From NCBI GenBank assembly GCA_019787685.1, contig JAHNUO010000010.1:868001-932000 (forward strand): 64,000 bases of DNA, in the 5' to 3' direction. This document shows positions 25,472-36,900 of this stretch, in pieces. Origin of the DNA: Chiua virens. Taxonomy: Eukaryota; Basidiomycota; Agaricomycetes; Boletales; Boletaceae. The notes beneath the pieces were generated by a model, which searched no databases, was not told the DNA's origin, and saw only the letters and a list, made by a program, of their open reading frames with translations. The position numbers were made by a program, and so were the translations under genes. Every line of letters starts with the position of its first letter. The first letter of the stretch is position 1.

Positions 25472-26181
25472 CGGATGGGCCTGAGCCTCTGACAATTATT
25501 CATCTTTTTGTTGTAGTACTGTACTAGATACATGTGACTTACTAGTTTTCTGTCGCACTACTAGTAAGCTGGTTCGCCTTAAAAGAAATTTCCACGTGTA
25601 GTTTTCGAAATTCGAATGCAGGTAAATCGAATTCAAAGTCCGATAACCCTCTCAGGCCTGTGGCTATAGACGGACACCATGACTGCCATCTCCGAATGCC
25701 GTGCCAGTAGCAACAGCAAGAACCTCCAAGTTGACGCAATCCGATGCTGGTGACCTTGCACAAGAGCGAGCACCTAGACGTTTCCTCACTCTGCTCGTAC
25801 CTTTGGCTTTGGGCCTTTCCTGAGTCTCTGCGATGGACTCTGTGTCGCGCAGAGAGCACTCTTGGACTTTGCGTCCATCGCGTCGCCCCGTCGCCACCTC
25901 GTATCGAGCGACATTGGGGTTGAAGACGCGTGGAGTGTCGTTCGCACCTCTCTTGCCTTCATTTCATTCGCCCTACATACACTTGAAATGAGTCTTTCAC
26001 CACATCATGATCAAATCCCGTTTCTCATCAACATGCCCCTTTCTTCCCTTTCTTCCCTTCCAGCGGCCCACACTGCCAGACCGTACACAAGCCAACTCCC
26101 TCGTTAAGCTTCAACGCCCATCTCTATTTGGGTCGGCACGCGTCGACTGGCTCGTTATATTAAGGCCAAGCTACGACGTCA
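25472..26181. other. Spacer after FunK1
   Basis: Apart from the direct repeat at about 25840-25945, only short ORFs are seen; no gene supported. Confidence 0.35.
25840..25945 (+). repeat. Diverged direct repeat of the FunK1 upstream region
   Basis: About 105 bp resemble 22745-22845 (shared core: a GTGTC.CGCAG element, a GGACTTTG motif, CCATCG.G.CGCCCCGTCGCC, CGA..CGACA.TGGGG.TGAAGACGC), but with many substitutions. The kinase gene is thus bracketed by copies of the same upstream sequence. Confidence 0.75.
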
Positions 26182-27047
26182 TTAGTCCACCTTCCATGAC
26201 AACAGTGAGTCAAATTTACCGTGCGTCTGCCGCCAATTGATTAAATCCTCCGCGTAGCCCCAAAACCCTTTCTCACGCACATTTAGGTCGAGTCGTGCTT
26301 CCTGGAAGGTCACCACCCGCGGATCAACCAAATTCCGACTCTCCAGATCACATACAATATAGCTGTACCGAGTCTCATCTAGAGTCCACAATACGAGCGC
26401 GCGAGTAGCCTGTCGCTCCAAAAAACGTCTCAGTCCCGCAGTGCAGGCGCGGGACATCGACCAGGGGAGAGAAAGGTGCGTGAGACTTTCCAACGTGGAG
26501 AGACCTAACGGTATAGTTGGCGAAGCCATCAGATGAAGATGAGTGATCTGGTGGAAGCAAGCAAAGTCAGGGAGGTGGGTGACTTTGAGTTCATCCAATG
26601 TCGCCCAACTAATATGCAACTCTTTCAAGACATGCAAGTTGTCCAAGGGTTTGAGAAGGGGATTGCGCGCCTTATCCTGGTATTCGCAACAGATGGTAAG
26701 TCTGGTTATCTTAGGACACAAGACGAGCGCCTTAGCAGCGGATTCGATGTTGACAGATTGTGCGATGTGGAGCTCTTGCACATAGCAGGGTGCTTTCTGG
26801 TTGAGCTGATAATCGATGAAAGCTGCAGCCAACTGATTGTCGCGCAAATGAACCCGGGGATAGAAGTAGGGCTGTAACCTGGCACGAGGTGAGTATTCTC
26901 GTATTCAATGCAATATGGGAACTATTCTGACCATTCATGGAAATGTTTAGCCACGAGAGCGTACTGGCGAACGTCTGGATCGTCCTTCAGCCACAACACG
27001 GTCTCTCGTTGGATTTCGGAGGGGAATTGGGGGAAAAGGAGACACAT
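26182..27047 (-). CDS. F-box-like/leucine-rich protein
   Basis: Exons 26932-27047 and 26182-26878 with a 53-nt intron give about 270 aa; an upstream TTG-initiated reading to 27107 is possible. The N-terminus FPQFPSEIQRETVLWLKDDPDVRQYALVAKHFHEW looks like a degenerate F-box, the SCF ubiquitin-ligase adaptor module, as in many Agaricomycete F-box-like proteins. The rest contains loose leucine-rich strands (TRLTICCEYQ, LKELHISWATL, ITHLHLMAS, LTHLSLPWS). A role as substrate adaptor is inferred from this layout only. Families like this are large and fast-evolving. Confidence 0.65.
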
Positions 27048-27180
27048 GGCGTAGAGATTGGTTAAGGCTCGAAGATCAACAATGAAAGTGGAGGCCAGTC
27101 GAGGCAATAATAAAATAAACTATGACCTGGACTCGCGTCCCCTTATAAACCTCCAGCCTGGGGCGTGACGGAACTCTTCA

Positions 27181-27700
27181 AGTCATTCAGGTCGAAGTAA
27201 GTCAAATTTTTCTTGGGCCGCCGTGCAAAGACGCTAGAAACTTCTTACCAAACCGGAATCAGTTCGGCGTATAAGCCCCCACCACACTGGCACTCTCGTT
27301 ACTTTCTGACGTGTCGCGAACGCTTAGTTATTTCTATACATTTACTTCGTACATTCCCACTGACATCGGGCCATTCATTCCCCAACTTTTGGCTCAGCCG
27401 AACGAAGGTGGTGGCTCTTTGTGCCGGTGGCGAAAGGAACACTTGGAAAGTCTTCACTGGCAAGTCATTCAGGCCGAAGTAAGTCAGATTTTTCCCGGGT
27501 CTTGTGCAAAGACGCTACTAGTAGAACTTCTTACCAATCCGGTATCAGGTCGCCGTATAACTTGAATGCCCTCACCACAGTATAACTATTTTTACACATT
27601 TACTTCGTACCTTCCCATCGGGCCATTCATTCCCCAACTATTGGCTCAGGTTCGAACAACGAATACCGCAATGAGGGTGGACTGGCTCTTTGTGACGAAA
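27181..27700 (+). repeat. Tandem duplication, unit about 282 bp
   Basis: The segment starting AGTCATTCAGG.CGAAGTAAGTCA at 27181 recurs at 27463. Both copies share TGCAAAGACGCTA, ACTTCTTACCAA.CCGG, ACATTTACTTCGTAC and CGGGCCATTCATTCCCCAACT, with substitutions and small indels. No ORF spans it. Confidence 0.85.
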
Positions 27701-27739
27701 GGGACAGTCGGCTAACCGCCCGCGAAATCCAGCGCTTGT

Positions 27740-28065
27740 TCGTCATTGGACAGGACGCTCCGCCCACCCTTTCAAGTTCCAGCACGGGTGAGCCATTTTC
27801 ATTTCCGATACGCGAAGCACACCATTTGCTCATCATTGGACAAGAAAATTTGGCTACCCTTTCCAACAAAGCGGAGCACAAGTGCCACACTCGGCGTTTA
27901 CATCTCTCATACGCGAAGCCCAGGCCCAAGGCTTGCTCTCATCGGACAGGATTTTGGACACTCTTCCAACGAGAAATGGAACACAGGTACCAGTGATTCG
28001 TTTATCACACATAGTACGTGAAGACCAAGCTTACTGATCATTGGACAGGCCACCTTTCAAAGAGG
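27740..28065 (+). repeat. Degenerate tandem repeat, about 90-106 bp units
   Basis: Four copies of an AT.GGACA(G/A) motif occur near 27744, 27834, 27940 and 28040. They are separated by related text with ACGCGAAG and CACACC/CACATA elements. Each copy resembles an intron end (ATTGGACAG) followed by a short exon-like piece, so it may be a decayed run of duplicated exons 5' to the DUF6698 gene. Confidence 0.6.
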
Positions 28066-28346
28066 TATGGGGTGGATGAATTGTTTCCGTCGGCTGGAGT
28101 TCCGCGTGACGTAAGGGCGCTGAACAACGATATAAGTACCATGGAGAGGGCGGGATTCATCGAACACTGTAGTTCGTGAGTACTATGTCTCAGAGTGAAC
28201 TCGACACCCCCCGCGGCTCTTCCAACAGCGGCATGTTCCCCAGTCTTAATTCTACCGTACGCCAGCCACAGATTCACAGACACGGTGATAACCGGTGAGC
28301 AGTACCTGTATGATCTAGGACAGCATAGTTAACGAGCTTTGGATAG

Positions 28347-29665
28347 AACCTGGCGACTGCGTGGCCGAGGAATCAGGAGATTGGTAACACTGACAGACAA
28401 TGTCCATGATCTGATTAACGAGGCAGATCGACGGGGTTCCCTGGGAAGGTCAAATGTACGCCATACAGAAGAGTTAGTTTCATGAATTACATCCTACCCC
28501 GCCACTGACGAAGCACAGGGAAAACCGATTATTTGTGAACTACAACATGTTGTTGAAGTATATTCCGGAAATCAAGGACTGCATCGCCGACCCAGCCAAT
28601 GTAAGCCTTCTGGACGGTGTGGTTAAGCAGGTGAGCTTTTCGGTTGATGTAGAGGAGTATCTTCACAGGTCCTAGTTGTCTGAAGGCGCTGATTCAGCTC
28701 GAGCGGACGACGCGGCCAGTCTCAAGACCACGATTGTGACATGGCTGGTGGAAATAGACCCTCCGCAACCTAGGTTGTCCCCGTACGACAAGCTAGGACG
28801 CGGTTTCCATAACGATAGCACAGCGAAACTCATCTGTCCCGTCGACTATGATTGGACCAACGTAGAGTAAGTATCCATTTTCCCAGCATGGAAGCGCTCA
28901 ATGGACTATAAAGCAGACATCGCCAGAAGATATTGGAGTGGCATCCCGAGTTCCTCGTTACGGCGAACTCTTGGCCCCGTTTCCTCTACGAGCATAGTAC
29001 GTATGATCACACGAAGCCTGCGGAAGGACTATTCAAAGGAAAGGCCCTAGTTCGAGTGAGTATATTAATTTAGTTCGCGAGCACCTCGTATCTCACTGCT
29101 CCTCAGGCCTTCAAACTCATTTTCACGTCGCCTAGTTCCTCTGAGGACGCGGAAGATCCTGCGAGTCATGGCAACGCTGTTCCCTCCTCAAAACGTCGCC
29201 ATGGTGAAAGACGCACTCGTGCCCATGTTGCCCGTCTGCTGAAGATGACCAGTGTTGAACCCCGGGCAATCGCCTACACGGCAGTTCAGGTAAGTGTGTC
29301 TCGTGGTGCCAGGGCAACGAACATAGTTTAAGCATTTCCATAGGTTCGCTTTGCGCTATCCAGTTGTGGATCTTGGAGGCTTGTGGACGAAATTTTCAAC
29401 TACTCGGATTTTTATCGAAATATTGTGAAGTGGTTCGAGGAGACCGATGATCCAGAGGACAAAGGTTTCGTGGACGACCTACTACTGTGGTGGAATCGGT
29501 ACGTTTCATTGCATATGAACTACATGGAACTCATAAATTTGCAACAGTGAAATTTTCGGCCGCGAAGGGATCACAGATTATGCTCCTCAGGTCGCCGAAA
29601 ACATGTCTGTGATGAACTCATTCAAGAGGCGCCGAACGGGGGGAATGGGCAATGGACAGGCATAA
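28347..29665 (+). CDS. DUF6698-family protein, 5' end uncertain
   Basis: Reconstructed exons: about 28347-28448, 28519-28630, 28676-28868, then further exons to the stop at 29663-29665. The chain reads DNVHDLINEADRRGSLGRENRLFVNYNML, KTTIVTWLVEIDPPQPRLSPYDKLGRGFHND, LICPVDYDWTNVEHRQKIL, FLYEHSTYD, AFKLIFTSPSS, MTSVEPRAIAYTAVQ, VRFALSSCGSW, YSDFYRNIVKWFEE and DLLLWWNR. This is the layout of the basidiomycete DUF6698 family, whose function is unknown and whose members often sit in repeat-rich DNA. I could not place the first exon; an in-frame stop lies just upstream of 28347. A broken paralogue is at 59.6-60.7 kb. Confidence 0.72.
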
Positions 29666-29890
29666 CGGTGGACGCCGCGATCCTGGTGCTTTCTCGAGGA
29701 ATGTATATATTACGCTGAAGTATAGACAATCGGTTGTGTAGCATGGTCATCGGTGTGAACTCTCTTTTATATATAATGGTTATCCAGAAATTGCAATGTG
29801 CGTTTGAAGATTCAAGAATAAGTAATAGAGCCACTTCCTCCATTGCTCGCAGATTCATTCTTCGGGATCACACGTCTCTGAAAGATATTA

Positions 29891-30165
29891 AGTCGGCATC
29901 TGGTGGTTAGATGAGATTACTGAAAAACTGCACTCGTCACAGGATGAACTCCAAATGATCGAGATGCTGATGTCAGTGCTGTATCCAATTCGAAGCGATC
30001 CATAATGGCTAGTTCTGTTTATCTTATATACTTCATTCTTCAGGAGCTTGTGTTCCAAGAAGAGATTAGTCGACGTCTGGGGGTCAGGTGAGAGCGCTGA
30101 AGAACCGCTCTCGTCATAAGACGAACTCTGAATGACCATGACCCTGGTGTAAGTGCTGTAGCCTT
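29891..30165 (+). repeat. Diverged tandem duplication, about 100 bp at 177-bp spacing
   Basis: The sequence from AGTCGGCATCTGG (29891) recurs from AGTCGACGTCTGG (30068), sharing CTGAA.AAC, CTCGTCA.A.GA.GAACTC.. and GTGCTGTA.CC. It is non-coding as far as I can see. Confidence 0.75.
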
Positions 30166-30920
30166 CCCAAAGGGTGCTATGTGGTGTACCCACACCTCAG
30201 CTAGACATCTGACATGTTTGAAACATCCCCAGGTGATTGTTCAGACGCCAATTTTCAGATACATTCTGATCGACAATGCCTGGGCCAGTTTTAAGGCACA
30301 TTCGAGGCATTCTGTAGCAAGTCCAGGGGACTGATGTTCATGGCTCAATAACCATGTAGAATATCATGGTAGGTTCGCTAATTCATTCACACAATGCAGA
30401 TTACAGTGGTAAATCTAAATCACGTTGACAATGATGCAGTATGGCCGACAAAATGATACTTGCGGCGAGAAAATCATGCCAATGGTACAGATTGGCCACC
30501 GGACCTACCGTTATAACCCACTTACAATAAATTATGCAATTGATACAAATTAGACACTATATAATAGGTTTATCGGCCATTCCTTTTTCTCGTGATGAGG
30601 CTAAGTTACTCGAGCATAATCTCACGGGACAAAAAAACGACAACGACCGACTGGGACCGGCGCTTCACAATTGGCTCGCTGTTGAACCTGATGTCCAGTA
30701 AAGGCGGTAGTAAGGGCGCTCTTCCGCTACTCTTCGGGTCCATCCCTTTACCAAAAAAACTACCCGTCCTAAATATGCATGAAATTCTCAGATATGCGGG
30801 GATCTGTCCCTTATCATGGTCAGTGCCATGCTGCTCCAGTTATTTCCTCCCATCATTTTTTTCGCATAAATCCAGCCGGAACATGCATTACGACGACAAG
30901 CCAGTTCCTGTTTCGCCGAC
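30166..30920. other. No gene supported
   Basis: Upstream region of the sedolisin gene. Only short ORFs; AT-rich text at 30520-30570. Confidence 0.35.
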
Positions 30921-32930
30921 ATGAAGTCCCTCCTCACTTTCGTCGTTCTTGGTCTCGGCCTGCTTGCTGCCGCAGAGCCCGTGCTTTCTCCATACACCCT
31001 GCACGAAAAGCGCACTCATGTCCCTGTGGGATGGATGTTGAAACGCAGACATGACCCCAGCGCGCCCCTTCCTCTGCGTTTTGCCCTCGCCCAGAGGAAC
31101 ATCGACGACATTGGCAAATACCTCATGGAGGTGTCACACCCCGAGTCTGCAAACTACGGGAAGCACTGGTCAGCGGGCAATGTCCTCGAGACGTTTGCAC
31201 CTAGTGATGAGGCGATCGACGCGGTTCGATCGTGGCTATTGGAGAGCGGTGTTGAGAGCGACCGTATTCGGTTGACGTCAAACAAAGGTTGGATCGAAGT
31301 GACCAGCACGGTCGAGGAAGCGGAACGTCTCCTTCAGGCAAAGTACAACCTCTACAGCCACACGTCAGGAAAGAAGCACGTCGGTCAGTTGATTCCACAG
31401 ATTGCACTTGACCCGGTGGCTGATGATACGACGCGTAGCCTGTGACGTGTACCATCTCCCCGAAAACGTTGCCCCTCATGTGGACTTTGTCACCCCAAGC
31501 ATATGCTTCGACGCGAAGCTGACGCGTCGTGACAGTACTGAACCCGCTCGTTCTGTGGGACAGCCTGGGTCAGGCAATGGACCCAAGACCACTGGCAAAC
31601 TGAACGCCCCATTGCCAACTGACCTTTCGACATGCGACGAGTACATCACGCTTGACTGCTTGCGCGCGCTCTATGGACTTGAAGACACCCCGAGTTCAAC
31701 TCCAATGAACACCTTCGGGATTGGTAAGTGGATGACTCGTTTGCCATTGCTCTTTTTTCACATTCGTACGAATTGCAGTGGAGTACACCCCGCAGGCCTA
31801 CCTTCAGAGTGATTTGGACATGTTCTTTGGAAACTTCTCTCCCAGTCTTTATGGGAGGTCCCCGCACATGATCTCAATTGATGGCCCAGGTAGGGTGCAT
31901 GTTATTCAGAATTGCATTTTGGTCTGACTTTCCACTCAGGCTATGTGCAGACCTAGTATCAGGGCTTCAATTACAATGGTGAATCTGATCTTGACCTTCA
32001 ATACAGTATGGGTCTGTTGGGCCATCGCAAACTGTTACTGTATACCAAGCTGGTGATATGGTGGAGGGTTAGTCATCGACATCTCATTTGTTGTGTTGAG
32101 ACTGATGTTGGTCATTTGTTGTAGGTAGCCTTGGTGCGTTTCTTGACCCACTTTTATGGCGTTCGTGCTGACCTGCTCCAACTGCAGCTAGTGCTCTTGT
32201 TTCGACTTGTCTCGAGTCACAGTGCTGGTCCCTCGCTCTGTTATTTGTCCTACATTGTCCCCTGTCATATTCAATTCCTTTCACATCATTCTTGCTTGCT
32301 CCACCATCCTCGTTGCTTCTCGACTTGGCCTGCTCACTCATCCAACTGTCCTGGCCCTGGATTGCAGTTCTGTGCTCTTGTACCATCAACACCCTCATTT
32401 ACGTCGTTCTCTGGATATTCTTGGGCCTAGACTGCTTGGGAACATAACTCATGCATTTGTGTCGCTTCTGGTGTATACAGTTTGTCATCATTGTGTCCTC
32501 ACCTTTTACTTCCTCATGGTCGCTTTTTTGAATGTCAATGCTCATTCTCATTGTTTCTAGGACCTTTCAGGTGGGTGTGTACGATGCCAGTGTCTTCTGC
32601 AGCCCTTTCGTTTGCCAGGTTGCTTTGCTTGAAGGTGTCTGTTGAGTTCTCCTCATCTGGGCATGGGTTCATTCACGGTGTCGCGATATTTCGGGAAATG
32701 AGCCTAATTATGCTCATTTTGCGGGCAGGTCAGGTGCACAACTATGCACCGCCCTTTTCCGCTTGGTCACGACTAGGTATTCTTTTTGATGACATCCAAT
32801 GCCGCCATTGAACTGCAATGCAACGGCTTGCAAGTTGAGCAGCGCATCGCAATATGCCTCTGGTTCGTCTGTGCCAGTGTGTGCTTGGCAAGTAACCCCA
32901 TATGACAAGTATGAGAGAATGAGTGTGTAC
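30921..32930 (+). pseudogene. Broken S53 sedolisin (tripeptidyl-peptidase-like) gene
   Basis: Secreted acid serine protease of the sedolisin family. The signal peptide (MKSLLTFVVLGLGLLAAA) and activation domain (HVPVGWMLKRRHDPSAPLPLRFALAQRN, HPESANYGKHWSAG, ETFAPS) are well preserved. Exon 1 is spliced at about 31386 to an exon beginning near 31439 (ACDVYHLPENVAPHVDFVTP). It continues through LPTDLSTCDEYITLDCLRALYGL and VEYTPQAYLQSDLDMFFGNFSPSLYG to about 31890. The next exon has an in-frame TAG at 31954-31956 and a one-base loss within the GLLGP.Q region about 60 bases on. Beyond 32100 only scattered resemblance remains, and I see no intact Glu/Asp/Ser catalytic set. The 5' part is duplicated, inverted, at 32990-33175 plus 42529-42660. 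Confidence 0.8.
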
Positions 32931-32989
32931 ATGAACTGTGATTATACACATTGTCGTTGCACATCGAAAGGTCACTGGACAATACAGTA

Positions 32990-33175
32990 TTCGGCTTTCC
33001 AGTATCTTGGGTCCATTTCCTGATCCAGGCTGCCCCTCAGAACAAGTGCAGTACTATTATCATGACGCATCGGCTTTGCGTCACTGGCAAAGTGTATGGT
33101 TGGGCAACATTTTCAGGGAGGTGGTATGCATCACAAGGTACACATCAGATCATCAGCCACCACATATGTGACTGT
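32990..33175 (-). pseudogene. Inverted, decayed copy of the sedolisin 5' region (left part)
   Basis: This matches the reverse complement of about 31400-31590 (for example CTTGGGTCCAT..CCTGA.CCAGGCTG and GGGCAAC.TTTTC.GGGAG.TGGTA), with most CpG sites changed to TpG or CpA. It is split from its continuation at 42534-42660 by the retrotransposon. Confidence 0.85.
33171..33175 (+). repeat. Target-site duplication ACTGT (left)
   Basis: ACTGT directly abuts the TGTTAC terminus of the LTR; the same five bases follow the far LTR at 42529-42533. Confidence 0.92.
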
Positions 33176-33909
33176 TGTTACGATAGTTCCGGGTAGGACC
33201 TAGCATAGCCGCAAAAGCACCAAGTACCAAGTGGCTGTGATAACTCAAACAACCACCACTTGATACGTGGTGCGCTGAAGAGTTGAATGAGGGTTTCTGG
33301 TCAGCGGGTTGCTACCAGAGAGACGAGTGAAAACTCAGGCGTTGCTGAGAGTTGTCCGGTTGGGAATCTATACCCGAGGGACGGTCGAGGGTCGAGGGTT
33401 TGACTATGATGAGTCCGAGTGTTTGGTCAAGGGACGATGAGAGAAGTCCCTGGTCGAGTGGTCACAAGGAAGGGTCTGAGTGGAGCTGTGATACTCAGCT
33501 AGATTGCGGAGATCAAGACTAGTGTACATGAGTATTGCTGCGAAGTATTTATACTACGAGAACTGCGCACGGACCAAGTAACTAAAAGGGGAAGGCCAGA
33601 AGAGCGGAAGGGTCAAAGGGCCAAAAGGAGTGCGCAGTAATTGTAAAAGGAAATCGTACGATGCGAAGGCAATGGACGATGACGAAGATGAAATGACAAA
33701 TGCGAAGCCATTGGATGATGACGAGAATTGAATGAGTAAGTACGATGCCATTGGATGATGACGAGAAAAGAAGAATGTAAGCACTTGGGTGGAGCCGGTG
33801 CGGAGTTACAAAGGTCAAAAGAGAACGAGTACAGATGAGCGTACGAGGATACCTAGGTATCGAGTAAAGGGAAGAAGTACGAGTGAAGCAAAAGAAAGAA
33901 ATTGTAACA
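33176..33909 (-). repeat. 3' LTR (element orientation)
   Basis: 734 bp. Compared base by base with the other LTR I count 17 differences, all transitions and all at sites that fit an ancestral CpG. Confidence 0.95.
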
Positions 33910-33951
33910 TTACCCCCGGAGTACGATCAAAGCACCAAGCGAAGATCATCC

Positions 33952-36900
33952 CTAGAAATCGAACACATCACGGACAGGACTGCCGGTGATATTGGCATAA
34001 CCCTCGTCGTCGATGGGGTCATCACATGGGGAGACCAAGCGTTGATCAGGAGACGCGGAACGTTGTCGCGCATGGCGGCGGGCTCGTTGAGGTGGGGGTA
34101 TAGGGAGTACGGAGCGGCCATTGTGGCGCGACGAAGAAGACGAGTTCATTGAAGAGGACGACGTGGAGGGGATAGCGGGGCAAGGAGAGCGTCTTGTCCA
34201 AGTGTTTCCGGAGGCCACAGGAGTAAGCCGGTTGGCGAGGGGGATGCGAGCGCATACCCGAGGAGGTCGTCCAGGGCAGCAGGATTGGATGTGACCCGGG
34301 GCCCAGGTGAGACAGATGGGACACTGGTACATAGGACACTCAATGCGGACGTGGCTGAGCTTTCGGCATTCGAAGCAGGCTTTGTGCCAACGGGGGTGAT
34401 CGTCGGGGAGGGATACCTGACCGGTCCGAAACATCAATTCAGCTTCGGCGCGATTACAAGCGAGCATTTCTTCCTCCGTAAAGGGGGCGGGAGAGGCAGA
34501 TGGGGTGGAGGATGGGCGAGTGGGAGGGGCCATCCGGCGAGAGAGGTCCGCTTGGTAGTGGTGGAGATCTTCCAAAAATTCACCCATCTGCATTTGATGG
34601 AGGGTGTGTTCGATGTAGGCACGGATTCGGTCATGGATTTGTCCGGTAACCGCAGAGAGGAGGTGGGAGTGACGATCACAACCGAGTAGGTCGGACTGGA
34701 CGAAGGTGAGGCGCTCGCATTGGAGATATGCCAAGTAGAGAGTGTTGAGCGGGGAGTTCAAGTCGAGGTGGTGCTCGATGGGGAAGGCCATTGCGGGATC
34801 TACAGTGGCTCAAACAACTGTCCCAATGTTTGCATGTTTTTCACTAAATGCAACAAAACGCGGTAACCACTAAACATTACCCAAATCTGTGGGTGTATGA
34901 AATATAGTGCTTACTCTTGGCTTTCTATTGGATCAAGGGTCAAAGAATTTGAATAAGAGTTGATGAAATGGCATTCATTTCAAAATGCTCACTCATTGGG
35001 ACAGTTTTTTGACTTTATACAAATATAGGTATTTAGTACTTGGTATGACCCCCTTTGGCCTTGATAACTGCTTTAAGCCTTCTAGGCATGCTTTCTATCC
35101 AATTCTGACACTCTTCTGCAGAAATCTTCCCCCACTCCTCTACTAATCTCTCCCATAGTTGATGAACTCCTTTAGGAGCACTTTCATAAGCTGAAAGGCA
35201 TCTCTTGAGGTGATTCCAGGTATGTTCAATAGGACTGAGGTCTGGAGACTGTGCAGGCCAATCCAAAAGCCTAATCCCTTGGTCATCAAACCAAGTCTGA
35301 GCTCTTTTAGAGGTATGCTTGGGATCATTATCTTGTTGAAAGATAATGTCATCTTCTGGAATTCCAGATTCCTCCATGCTTTCCAGCAATCCCTGCTCCA
35401 AGATTCTCACATACTGTTCAGCATCCATCCTTCCCTCCACCTCACTCAAAACTCCCACCCCATTGCATCCTATACAGCCCCATACCATCAATGAACCTCC
35501 TCCATGCTTGACTGTACCTTTGACCTCTCTAGAAATCAACCCTTCCCCTGCCTTTTTCCACACATACTCTTGCCCATCTGACCCAATCCTATTAATCTTG
35601 GTCTCATCTGACCATATAACCCTCTTCCAATCCTCTACAGTCCAATGTTGATACTTGAGAGCAAAGGCTAACCTTCTTTGCTTGTGACTCTTGGAAAGAA
35701 GAGGTTTTTTCTTCTTCACTACAGCTTTCAAGGAGGCTTCCTTGAGGGTATTCCTGACTGTCTGAGTGCAGACAGGAGTGTCAATAATAGTATTGATAAA
35801 TTTGGTGGCCTCAACAGCATTTTTGGCTTTGCCAGTGATGATCTGTTGTACAATAGCCCTCTTGTTGGTAGATGAAAGTTTTGAAGAGCGACCACCAAGA
35901 TGTCTAGTCTTGTCTGGCTGGATTTCCTGAAGAACCCTAGACACTGTAGACTTGCCTAGACCAGTTTGAGAGGCTATTTTCCTAGAGGAAAGGCCAAGAG
36001 AAAGGAGAGAGATGATGTTGTCCCTTTGAGAGCTAGAGATAGGTTTCATGACAATGGTGGGAAAATTATCATGAGATGGTAGGGTTTATATAGTGCTAGC
36101 TGATGACAGTTACATAAAGATAACATAACAGAACCATTGTCATGCTTATGTAAGTACTTTACAGCATGCTAGGGCCCAACATATGTAATCCAAACTTAAA
36201 GTCAAAAAACTGTCCCAATGAGTGAGCATTTTGAAATGAATGCCATTTCATCAAATCTTATTCAAATTCTTTGACCCTTGATCCAATAGAAAGCCAAGAG
36301 TAAGCACTATATTTCATACACCCACATATTTGGGTAATGCTTAGTGGTTACCGCGTTTTGTTGCATTTAGTGAAAAACATGCAAACATTGGGACAGTTGT
36401 TTGAGCCACTGTAGGATGAGTTCGCGCATGTGGTGAAAGTACTCGGGGGACGACGAAGAAGAACATATGGTGTGTGAGTGATAGGGCAGGTCTACTGCCT
36501 GGAGAGGAGAATGAATGTGACTAGGGCGCTCAGAAGGAACAGGCCATTGAGAAGGAGCTCCCCATCCTGCGGAGGCAACTACTGAAACAGCAGGAGAAGG
36601 GGGTTGGGTTGACTCTGTGAGGGAGGATTCGGTGGAGAGGGTGGAGACATTGGAGGCGGGAGTTGCCGGCGGTGGGAGTGGTAGGTGTGGAATGGACGCG
36701 GTGGGGGTAAATATGGGGATGGAGTGGATGATTTCGTTTTCGAAGTCTGGGGTAGAGCAAGAGCGGTAGGTCATTATCGCTTTGATGGAGACTGGTGGTG
36801 GAGGTCGAAGTGGGGAGCGCGGTGGTCTGGGTGGAGGAATGGACAGGGTGCGGATGGAGGGGAAATCCTGGGGATGGGTTCGTTTATAAGCGTCGACGGT

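Larger units (their letters stand above)
34803..36411 (-). mobile_element. Tc1/mariner element nested in pol
   Basis: 1609 bp, flanked by TA at 34801-34802 and 36412-36413. Long terminal inverted repeats (34803-35017 and 36197-36411, 215 bp) differ at only three positions that I can find. It codes an intact transposase. Its base composition is AT-richer than the host element. Its reading frame and the interrupted pol frame are both undamaged, so the insertion looks recent. Confidence 0.96.

Noticed and set aside
31954..31956. Sedolisin TAG as another CpG-decay stop
   Set aside because: The likely ancestral codon is CAG, whose C is followed by A, so this change is not at CpG.
36197..36411. 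Right TIR as an independent solo repeat
   Set aside because: It pairs with 34803-35017 and is bounded by the TA duplication, so it is one end of the Tc1 element.
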